8,757 nt of DNA from Methanomassiliicoccales archaeon PtaU1.Bin030 (GTDB lineage: Archaea; Thermoplasmatota; Thermoplasmata; Methanomassiliicoccales; Methanomassiliicoccaceae). Positions 1 to 5,198 of this stretch are shown here, piece after piece; position 1 is the first letter of the stretch, and each line of letters starts with the position of its first letter. Below the pieces are notes generated by a model that was not told the origin of the DNA, did no database searches, and saw only the letters and a list, made by a program, of their open reading frames with translations. The stretch is taken from positions 1-8,757 of the forward strand of contig MVRB01000111.1 of the NCBI GenBank assembly GCA_002067635.1, in the 5' to 3' direction. Position numbers and translations under genes: made by a program.

Positions 1-870
1 GTCCTGGCTAAAGGAAAAGCGTTGGACCGCATCAAGTATCTTTCTGTCACAATGGTCGCAATTGTGAACACCCCTTATGGTCCCTCCACCGGACGGGGAG
101 GACAGGAGGCGAGTATCGGTCATCCTCCTGCCTATCCTCAGCACCTCGATAAGGGACCACGCCCACGGAGGCCGGTAGCTGCCCTTCCTCCAGAGAACGT
201 CCACCACTGTGTCCCTTTGAACATTGACCGGGTTGATGCTCACGCTCTCCGACAGTGGGGCGGCATAGGCGATCGATGCGATGGTGTCCTCGACCGCCGC
301 TCTCTCGGTGAGGTACGGAGGTTTTAGCAGCAAGTAGGTCCTCAGCGGAAGCCCCGCATCACGGAGGACGTTGGCGGCGACGGTGTAGTCCTTCACCGTG
401 AAGCCCTTGCGAACGCACTTCTTCAGTATCTCCTCGTTCGCTGACTCCAGTCCGATGGCAACGGCCGCCCTATGGTCGATGTCCTGCAAGTTCTCCACGG
501 TGATGAACTCCGGACGGCTCTCGACCAGCACCCTATCTGCACCCGGAAAGGTGGAGAACACTTCAGCTCTGACGTCCAGAGGTACCTCCCGAGGATCGAG
601 GAAGGAGCCTGATGTGTATATCTTCACCATCTTCTCACCCTTGTACCTCTTTGAGGCCTGGGCTAGCTGTAAGCGTAGGTGCTGGGGCGTAACCTGCCGG
701 GAGCTGGCGGAGTTGTAACCGCACATCAGGCACCCCTTCTGCCACGACCACCAGCAACCGGTCGTTCTCAGGATCACCACGAAGGCGTCCACCCTCTCAC
801 CGCCGATAACATCCTCTTCCTTCCAGATGCTCACCGGGCTTTGCAGGTCTTCTAAGCTCAAACGTGCCAT
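1..870 (-). CDS. raSEA: Archaeosine-synthesis radical SAM protein RaSEA (partial, 3' end off the left edge)
   Basis: The reading frame is open from the ATG at 870 to the window edge, giving 290 codons with no stop, so the C-terminal end is missing. Cysteines 39, 47 and 50 form a CX7CX2C cluster followed by GYN, which fits the [4Fe-4S]/SAM site of this Elp3-like radical SAM family. Further in are an AIGLES segment and, near residues 270-278, a HNCDHCD motif typical of the family's C-terminal cysteine pair. In the known pathway ArcS attaches lysine to preQ0 at tRNA position 15, and RaSEA then cleaves the lysine adduct to leave the formamidine of archaeosine. An in-frame TGA lies shortly upstream and 870 is the only ATG after it, so the start is well fixed. 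No ArcS or TGT gene is visible here. The family assignment comes from motif recall and is fairly firm; the alternative is another Elp3-like radical SAM protein. Confidence 0.85.
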   Translation of the reverse strand, partial: MARLSLEDLQSPVSIWKEEDVIGGERVDAFVVILRTTGCWWSWQKGCLMCGYNSASSRQVTPQHLRLQLAQASKRYKGEKMVKIYTSGSFLDPREVPLDVRAEVFSTFPGADRVLVESRPEFITVENLQDIDHRAAVAIGLESANEEILKKCVRKGFTVKDYTVAANVLRDAGLPLRTYLLLKPPYLTERAAVEDTIASIAYAAPLSESVSINPVNVQRDTVVDVLWRKGSYRPPWAWSLIEVLRIGRRMTDTRLLSSPSGGGTIRGVHNCDHCDRKILDAVQRFSFSQD

Positions 871-901
871 CTCACGACGCCCTCGATGGACATCGCCTCA
901 T

Positions 902-911
902 CGATAATTAC
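902..911 (-). promoter_or_regulatory. Probable TATA box for the RaSEA gene
   Basis: On the minus strand the sequence reads AAAGGTAATTATC, a purine-rich BRE-like stretch followed by a TATA-like core. It sits about 35 bases before the ATG at 870, which would give an mRNA with a leader of roughly 10 bases. No strong Shine-Dalgarno sequence precedes the ATG, consistent with near-leaderless initiation. The call rests on position and composition only. Confidence 0.4.
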
Positions 912-945
912 CTTTCCCCGCCTTCACGCGATCAGGGGATCCGCG

Positions 946-995
946 CGGTTCCTAATCCTTTAATACAGAACCGATAATCCTTGACCCGAAGGATT
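946..995 (+). promoter_or_regulatory. Promoter of the oxidoreductase operon with repeated AATCCTT motifs
   Basis: A TATA-like TTTAATAC lies at 959-966, about 35 bases before the ATG at 1000. It is bracketed by a perfect 6-bp inverted repeat, CGGTTC (946-951) and GAACCG (968-973). The word TAATCCTT occurs at 953-960 and again at 975-982, exactly 22 bases apart, and its complement AAGGATT occurs at 989-995. This density of symmetric and direct repeats around the core promoter looks like an operator for a regulator. The motifs are seen directly; the regulatory role is inferred. Confidence 0.5.
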
Positions 996-999
996 GGCC

Positions 1000-2349
1000 A
1001 TGGCCAAGAAGATAATTGTCATCGGTTCGGGAGCGGCTGGTATGACCGCGGCGTCTGCGGCGAGGGCGAAGGATATCGAGGCTGAGATCACGGTGTTCAC
1101 CGAGGAAGAGCATATCTCGTACTCCCCTTGCGCGATCCCCTTCGTGCTGGAAGGCCGCATCAAGGACTTCCCGTCCATCATTATGCACGACCCTGAGTTC
1201 TACCGCCGCGAGAGGAACATCAACATACGTACCAGAACCAGGGTGGTGGCCGCCGATGCGGACAAGCACACGGTCACCCTAGCCGATGGAGAGACGCTGT
1301 CCTACGATTCTCTGGTGCTGGCGACAGGTGGAACGGTCTTCGTACCGCCCATAGCGGGCATAGACCTCCCGGGAGTTTTCCGGGTACGTTTCATAAAGGA
1401 CGGTATGGACATACAGGCCGCGCTCCCCACGGTGCGCTCTGTGGTGGTCGCGGGGGCGGGCGTCATAGGCCTGGAGATCGCGGTGGCGCTGAGGCATGCG
1501 GGCAAGGAGGTCACGGTGGTGGAGATGTTCCCGCAGATCATACCCCGTATCTGCGACCAGGACATGGCCAAAGAGGTCCAGTCCTACTGCGAAGGCCTGG
1601 GCATCAAGTTCTGCATGGGCACGCCTCTCGGCTCCATCTGCGGAGTGAACAGAGTCGAGAAGGTGGTCGTGGGCAAGGAGGAGATGCCCTGTGATATGGT
1701 CATCATGGCCACAGGCGTACGTGCCAACCTCGAGCTACCGAACCTCCTGGGGCTGGAGATCGGACCTTTGGGTGCCGTCAGGACCTCCCCCACCCTTCAG
1801 CCGTACAAGAAGGGCAGGTTGGTGAAGGACATCTACCTCGCAGGCGATGTGGTCATGTGCCAGAGCGCTGCAGTTCCCGGGCCTACGATGAGCCAACTGG
1901 GGGCCACCGCGGTCAGGCAGGGGCGGGTCGCGGGTATCAACGCCGCCGGAGGCCGCGCCCTGTTCCCCGAGGTCCTGAGCGCCTGGATATCCCAGATAGG
2001 GGATCTCCAAGTGGGCGGTACTGGCCTGTCGCGGGGGTTGGCCGACTACTACGGCCTGGACGTGGTGGAGGCCAAGGCTGAGGGCCTCACGCGTGCCAGG
2101 TACTACCCTGGAGGTATGCGGCTCATCGTCAAGCTCATTGCGGAGCGCGAGAGCCACAGACTCGTCGGCGGGCAGATAGTGGCGGGGGAGGAGGTCACGG
2201 GACGGGTGAACTGGCTGACCGCGGCCATCCTCAAGGGGACGACCGTGGAGGAGTTCGTCACCTCGTTCGAGAACGCCTACTGTCCGCCGACCTCCATGGT
2301 GAAGGACGTGGTCAATGTCGCGGCAGAGAAGCTCCTCGAGAGGCTCTGA
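1000..2349 (+). CDS. FAD/NAD(P)-dependent disulfide-type oxidoreductase (CoA-disulfide reductase/NADH oxidase/persulfide reductase family)
   Basis: The product has 449 residues, the usual length for this family. The N-terminal FAD-binding GSGAAG is at residues 9-14. The YSPCAIPF segment places a single redox cysteine at Cys44, as in CoA-disulfide reductases and NADH oxidases, rather than a CxxxxC pair. The NAD(P)-binding GAGVIG is at 152-157, and the second FAD motif YLAGDV is at 279-284. The C-terminal dimerisation domain ends in a PP...NVAA segment typical of the family. Members reduce CoA disulfide, persulfides, sulfur or oxygen, and the substrate cannot be read from sequence. I chose ATG 1000 over the in-frame TTG at 994 because GAAGGA (988-993) lies six bases before the ATG but directly against the TTG. 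It is followed after one base by a ubiquitin-like gene, so the two are probably cotranscribed. Cys428 near the C-terminus (YCPPTS) is an unusual feature. Confidence 0.9.
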   Translation: MAKKIIVIGSGAAGMTAASAARAKDIEAEITVFTEEEHISYSPCAIPFVLEGRIKDFPSIIMHDPEFYRRERNINIRTRTRVVAADADKHTVTLADGETLSYDSLVLATGGTVFVPPIAGIDLPGVFRVRFIKDGMDIQAALPTVRSVVVAGAGVIGLEIAVALRHAGKEVTVVEMFPQIIPRICDQDMAKEVQSYCEGLGIKFCMGTPLGSICGVNRVEKVVVGKEEMPCDMVIMATGVRANLELPNLLGLEIGPLGAVRTSPTLQPYKKGRLVKDIYLAGDVVMCQSAAVPGPTMSQLGATAVRQGRVAGINAAGGRALFPEVLSAWISQIGDLQVGGTGLSRGLADYYGLDVVEAKAEGLTRARYYPGGMRLIVKLIAERESHRLVGGQIVAGEEVTGRVNWLTAAILKGTTVEEFVTSFENAYCPPTSMVKDVVNVAAEKLLERL

Positions 2350-2350
2350 G

Positions 2351-2635
2351 ATGACCAAGGTCCTCTTCCGCACCTACGGACACCCGACGCACCTTGTCGG
2401 CGGAGGACAGATGGACATTGAGTTCCCGGGGGTCACGGTGAAGGATCTTCTTGATGAGCTGATCAAGACCTTCGGCGACCCCATGAGGAAAATCCTGTAT
2501 CCCAAGGATGGTAAGTTCTCGGAGATGTTGTACGTCCTCATCAACGGCAGCAACATGAGCTATCTCGATGGCCTGTCCTCCAGGCTCAAGGACGGCGATG
2601 TGGTGGCCGTGCTCCCTATAACCGCCGGAGGCTAA
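2351..2635 (+). CDS. MoaD/ThiS/SAMP-like ubiquitin-fold sulfur carrier or modifier
   Basis: The product has 94 residues, the size of MoaD and of archaeal small modifier proteins. It ends in VLPITAGG, the C-terminal diglycine that an E1-like enzyme adenylates and converts to a thiocarboxylate or uses for protein conjugation. The central FPGVTVKDLLDEL and the late LKDGDVVAVLP segments match the beta-grasp pattern of MoaD-like proteins. The ATG lies one base after the TGA of the oxidoreductase, and a GAGAGG sequence (about 2338-2343) inside the end of that gene can serve as ribosome-binding site, so translational coupling is likely. It could supply sulfur for molybdopterin or tungstopterin, for tRNA thiolation, or act as a protein tag. 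No E1 or other cofactor gene is nearby to decide. Confidence 0.88.
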   Translation: MTKVLFRTYGHPTHLVGGGQMDIEFPGVTVKDLLDELIKTFGDPMRKILYPKDGKFSEMLYVLINGSNMSYLDGLSSRLKDGDVVAVLPITAGG

Positions 2636-2666
2636 GCCTAACGCGGGAGCTATCATCCATGATAAT

Positions 2667-2688
2667 AATATAATACTATTCAAATAGT
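2667..2688 (+). promoter_or_regulatory. Probable promoter plus palindromic operator for the small gene at 2746
   Basis: AATATAATA at 2667-2675 is a good archaeal TATA-like box. It overlaps the start of a perfect palindrome, ACTATT-CA-AATAGT (2675-2688), that would sit between the box and a start point near 2697. A bound repressor there could block transcription. The next start codon with a Shine-Dalgarno sequence is at 2746. Both elements are visible; their function is inferred. Confidence 0.45.
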
Positions 2689-2718
2689 TGTCGCTCCAAT
2701 AATATTCTGCACGCATTC

Positions 2719-2746
2719 TGTCAACTGGGATGGGGGGGAGTTGACA
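2719..2746 (+). promoter_or_regulatory. Hairpin framing the Shine-Dalgarno site and start codon of the small gene
   Basis: TGTCAAC (2719-2725) and GTTGACA (2740-2746) form a perfect 7-bp stem. The 14-base loop is almost all G and contains the G-run of the GGGGGGGAG ribosome-binding site, and the last stem base is the A of the ATG. Such an arrangement could expose the site or control initiation at 2746. The pairing is seen in sequence; folding in the cell is inferred. Confidence 0.45.
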
Positions 2747-2904
2747 TGAGGGATACAGAGATAGCTCAGGCCAAGACGGCCGTCCGCCTACTAAGTGGGT
2801 ATCTAGACGATGTGGAGCCCAGGCCATCGCATAAAAAAGCGGAGCCCACCTTCTCTAGCGGCATGACGGTCAACGAAACGCGCCGGGTCCCTGAACATGC
2901 ATGA
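2746..2904 (+). CDS. Small hypothetical protein, 52 residues
   Basis: The ATG at 2746 is preceded five bases upstream by a strong GGAG within a G-run (2732-2740), and the frame runs to a TGA at 2902-2904. The first half, roughly residues 3-24, looks like a charged amphipathic helix, and the rest is rich in Pro, Ser, Thr, Arg and Lys and probably flexible. There is no signal peptide, membrane segment, cysteine or recognisable domain. Third codon positions are moderately GC-rich, consistent with but not proof of coding. A TATA-like box upstream and a hairpin plus T-run downstream make it a self-contained unit. It could instead be the degraded 5' end of a longer gene or a noncoding RNA. I do not recognise a family. 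Confidence 0.45.
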   Translation: MRDTEIAQAKTAVRLLSGYLDDVEPRPSHKKAEPTFSSGMTVNETRRVPEHA

Positions 2905-2915
2905 TACATGTACAG

Positions 2916-2938
2916 AGGGCCCCATTCTAGGGCTTTTT
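2916..2938 (+). terminator. Hairpin plus T-run after the small gene
   Basis: GCCC (2919-2922) pairs with GGGC (2930-2933) across a seven-base loop, with A-U and G-U pairs extending the stem outward into the TTTTT at 2934-2938. It begins 12 bases after the small gene's stop codon. The stem is short, so this is a modest terminator candidate; in archaea the U-run alone can act as terminator. Confidence 0.4.
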
Positions 2939-2985
2939 CAAACCTGGCCAGATCTTTAATTAAATTATCAATTCTCAATTTTTAA

Positions 2986-3015
2986 TAGGCGTGATATAAC
3001 TTCTATATCCGCCTA
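2986..3015 (+). promoter_or_regulatory. 12-bp inverted repeat overlapping a TATA box upstream of the GNAT-like gene
   Basis: The arms are TAGGCG (2986-2991) plus GATATA (2993-2998) and TATATC (3004-3009) plus CGCCTA (3010-3015). They form a 12-bp stem interrupted only by an extra T at 2992, with a five-base loop. The inner arm carries the best TATA-like box (GATATAA) for the gene starting at 3082, so a symmetric DNA-binding protein here would control that promoter. It could also act as a hairpin in RNA or single-stranded DNA. The symmetry is certain; the role is inferred. Confidence 0.55.
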
Positions 3016-3081
3016 CGCCATTACATATTCTAGGTCGAGTGAATTTGAACAGGCCGCGTAGCTTTGCTAGGTGGTGATGGG

Positions 3082-3558
3082 ATGGGAAGGTTCAAATTTA
3101 TCAAGGCTAGGAACTACAAGGATTATTGGATCATAAACGAGCTTGTCGAGCAGTGCAACGAAGAGGGCAAGGACGGCAGGTTCCGGTGGTGCTACGCTCC
3201 GCGGGAGCACGTTAACCTGCCTTACATCGAGCCGGGAACACAGGCCAAGCTCATCATAACCAAGGATGAGATGCCGAAGATTGTGGGGTTCTACTCCTAC
3301 GACTCATCCGATCGGAGGCTTGACGTTCTTTACGTCGTGCCTAAGCTGAGAGGTCATCACATCGCTCTGGATATAGTAGATGACTTCCTGCGGATGCCCC
3401 CGCGGGACCTGCAAGCCAAGGTACTGAACCCCTGCAGGGCGGTGCGAAAGATGCTTAACAAGCATTACCCCGGTCGCTTCGAGGCAGTGGTCACCAGAGG
3501 CAGAGGGTTCATCAAGACCCACTACGAGGAGGAGGACCTGGTGGGATACATGGGATAA
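3082..3558 (+). CDS. GNAT-fold (N-acetyltransferase-like) protein, substrate unknown
   Basis: The product has 158 residues. Residues 56-71 look like the hairpin strands before the acetyl-CoA site. LDVLYVVPKLRGHHIA (80-95) resembles GNAT motif A, strand beta-4 followed by the R-G-x-x-I/A pyrophosphate loop. AKVLNPCRAVRKML (112-125) resembles motif B, and a terminal basic RGRGFIK follows. Overall similarity is weak, so this is a fold-level call and the substrate could be a protein, a metabolite or unknown. I chose ATG 3082 because AGGTGGTGAT (3069-3078), one mismatch from the consensus Shine-Dalgarno sequence, lies just before it; a TTG at 3064 is in frame but upstream of that signal. It stands alone, convergent with glnA and 34 bases from its stop, behind the inverted repeat at 2986-3015. 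Confidence 0.75.
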   Translation: MGRFKFIKARNYKDYWIINELVEQCNEEGKDGRFRWCYAPREHVNLPYIEPGTQAKLIITKDEMPKIVGFYSYDSSDRRLDVLYVVPKLRGHHIALDIVDDFLRMPPRDLQAKVLNPCRAVRKMLNKHYPGRFEAVVTRGRGFIKTHYEEEDLVGYMG

Positions 3559-3591
3559 AAAAAGGGAAAGGGGAAAAAGGAGAAAGGGAGG
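3557..3591 (-). terminator. Pyrimidine tract terminating glnA
   Basis: Immediately beyond the glnA stop the minus strand is pure pyrimidine for 35 bases, with short T-runs ending in seven consecutive T. Archaeal RNA polymerase commonly terminates at such U-rich tracts without a hairpin. The plus strand is all purine here, so it would not serve as a U-tract for the convergent gene. Termination is inferred from composition. Confidence 0.55.
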
Positions 3592-3592
3592 T

Positions 3593-5044
3593 TTAGGTGT
3601 CGAAGTACAGATAGAACTCCGAGGGGTGCGGGCGCAGCCGTATATAGTCGTTCTCCTTGAGGCGCTTGTACGCGATCCACTCTTCCACGAAATCCTTGGT
3701 GAAGACATTACCGCGAAGTAGGAAATCGTGGTCTGACTCCAGGTTGTCCAGGGACTTCTCGAGGGAACCGGGGACCTGCTTAATAAGGGCCTGCTCGCTC
3801 TTGGGCAGCTCGAACATGTCCGTATCGTGCGGGGAACCGGGATCGATCTTGTTCTTGATGCCGTCCAGGCCTGCCATGAGCATGGCGGAGAAGGCCAGGT
3901 AAGGATTGCATGTGCAGTCAGGAGGCCGGTACTCGATCCTCTTGGTCTTGGGGTTCTTGGAGTACATAGGTATCCTGACCGCGGCTGAGCGGTTCCTTTG
4001 CGAGTAGACGAGGTTGACAGGCGCCTCGTACCCCGGGACCAGCCTGCGATAGGAGTTGGTGGACGGGTTGGTCAGAGCCAGGAGCGAGGGGGAGTGCTCG
4101 AGTATGCCGCCGATGTAGTATAGTCCTTCCTGTGACATGAGGGCGTAACCCTTCTCATCGAAGAACACATTCTTGCCGTCCTTGGATAGGCTCTGGTGGG
4201 TGTGCATTCCGGTACCATTGTCGCCGAACAGCGGCTTGGGCATGAAGGTGACTGTCTTCCCGAGCTGGGCCGCGGTGTTCTTCAGGACATACTTGTACAG
4301 CATGACCTGATCGGCCATCTTGGTCAGCGTCTGGAACCGCATACCTATCTCACCCTGGCCGGCGGTAGCGACCTCGTGGTGGTGCAGCTCGCATTCGATG
4401 CCCACAGCCATCAGGTTCATGACCGCCTGGGAGCGGAAGTCCTGCAGGGAGTCGGTGGGCGGGACAGGGAAGTAGCCTTCCTTGTTCTTGGGCCGATGGC
4501 CGAGGTTGATACCGTTGACGTTGTTACCGGAATTCCATATGCCCTCGTTGGAATCTATGTAGTAGAACCCGCAGTGCTGGTTCTGCTCGAAGCGGATGGA
4601 GTCGAAGACGAAGAACTCCAGCTCAGGGCCGAAATACGCGGTGTCCGCGATCCCGCTGCTCTTTAGGTACTCCTCGGCCTTCTGGGCTATGTACCGCGGG
4701 TCCTTCTCATACCGGTTCCCGTTTATCGGTTCACGGACATTGCAGAAGACAGAAAGAGTCGGTATCTTGCACGCCGGGTCCAGGAAAGCTGTGTTCATGT
4801 CCGGGACAAGGAGCATGTCGCTCTCATCGATGTGGGCGAAACCCCTGATGGAAGATGCATCGAAACCCACACCGTCCTGCAGCAGATCCTCGCACATCCT
4901 TCCTGCTGGGTAGGTGATGTGCTGCAGCGAACCAGGCACGTCAGTGAACTTGAAGTCCACCATTCCTACCTTGCCCGAGGTACACATGTCCATGGCCTCG
5001 GCTTTGCTCATTCTCCCCTTGACACGATTTTTGTCTGCCTCCAT
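3593..5044 (-). CDS. glnA: Glutamine synthetase type I (GSI-beta-like)
   Basis: The enzyme makes glutamine from glutamate, ammonium and ATP in the cytoplasm, usually as a dodecamer. The 483-residue product shows the family blocks in order: FDASSI (61-66), GPELEFFVFD, HHHEVATAGQGE, MPKPLFGDNGTGMHTH, NPSTNSYRRLVPGYEAP, NRSAAVRIP, and KRIEYRPPD, followed by NPYLAF. The segment following FVFDSIRF, and GHRP...GYFPVPP after it, is the insertion found in bacterial GSI-beta enzymes. At the site of the adenylylated tyrosine (NLYDLP in E. coli) it has DMFELP, with Phe411. Asp-Cys-Thr-Cys-Asn (376-380) replaces the common DP-x-A/S-N. The start at 5044 follows GGAAGGA by 11 bases. Met12 (5011) aligns with the E. 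coli start and follows GGGGAG, but at very short spacing. The gene is monocistronic, with a structured leader. Confidence 0.97.
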   Translation of the reverse strand: MEADKNRVKGRMSKAEAMDMCTSGKVGMVDFKFTDVPGSLQHITYPAGRMCEDLLQDGVGFDASSIRGFAHIDESDMLLVPDMNTAFLDPACKIPTLSVFCNVREPINGNRYEKDPRYIAQKAEEYLKSSGIADTAYFGPELEFFVFDSIRFEQNQHCGFYYIDSNEGIWNSGNNVNGINLGHRPKNKEGYFPVPPTDSLQDFRSQAVMNLMAVGIECELHHHEVATAGQGEIGMRFQTLTKMADQVMLYKYVLKNTAAQLGKTVTFMPKPLFGDNGTGMHTHQSLSKDGKNVFFDEKGYALMSQEGLYYIGGILEHSPSLLALTNPSTNSYRRLVPGYEAPVNLVYSQRNRSAAVRIPMYSKNPKTKRIEYRPPDCTCNPYLAFSAMLMAGLDGIKNKIDPGSPHDTDMFELPKSEQALIKQVPGSLEKSLDNLESDHDFLLRGNVFTKDFVEEWIAYKRLKENDYIRLRPHPSEFYLYFDT

Positions 5045-5073
5045 TGTCGTTCACGTCCTTCCTGCTTTCTTTT

Positions 5074-5161
5074 GGTCAGCTCGGAGGCCGGAAGAGCCCG
5101 GCACGAGCATGCCACTACCGTGAGGCCGAACCCCTAACTCTCCAATGAGAGTTTGTCGACC
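5074..5161 (-). promoter_or_regulatory. Candidate structured 5' leader of glnA
   Basis: Read on the minus strand, GGTC (5161-5158) can pair with GACC (5077-5074) and enclose several stems. One is a perfect 7-bp hairpin, AACTCTC-ATTG-GAGAGTT (5153-5136). Another is a GGGG/CCTC pairing around TTCGG. A third is GGCA/TGCC (5113-5100), which shares bases with GCCGG/CCGGC (5102-5087), so these last two are mutually exclusive alternatives. The block starts about 7-10 bases after the predicted start point and ends about 30 bases before the ATG. Alternative stems suggest a switch or attenuation-like leader. Pairing was judged by eye without energy calculation. Confidence 0.35.
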
Positions 5162-5190
5162 TTCACAAAAGTGCAATAGACAAATTACTA

Positions 5191-5198
5191 ATTATATC
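5191..5198 (-). promoter_or_regulatory. Probable TATA box of glnA
   Basis: The minus strand reads AAACAAAAGATATAATT, a BRE-like A-rich stretch followed by GATATAAT. It would place the start point near 5168 and give a leader of about 120 bases. The call is based on position and sequence only. Confidence 0.5.

Noticed and set aside
1735..2373. Long minus-strand frame opposite the oxidoreductase (about 210 codons)
   Set aside because: Antisense shadow of a GC-rich gene whose plus-strand product has clear cofactor motifs. The shadow product shows no domain pattern.
2312..2827. Minus-strand frame spanning the ubiquitin-like gene and the following gap
   Set aside because: It is antisense to a well-supported gene, has low-complexity composition and no recognisable motif.
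2766..2978. Minus-strand frame of about 70 codons with a plausible N-terminus
   Set aside because: It needs a TTG start with no Shine-Dalgarno sequence. The plus-strand small frame on the same DNA has much better start and end signals. Not fully excluded.
4196..4666. Plus-strand frame of about 155 codons inside glnA
   Set aside because: Antisense to catalytic blocks of glutamine synthetase and explained by codon bias of the real gene.
5121..5135. GGGGTTCGGCC on the minus strand resembling a tRNA T-loop
   Set aside because: The flanking bases do not form a 5-bp T-stem with a seven-base loop, and no cloverleaf can be drawn around it. It is better read as part of the glnA leader.
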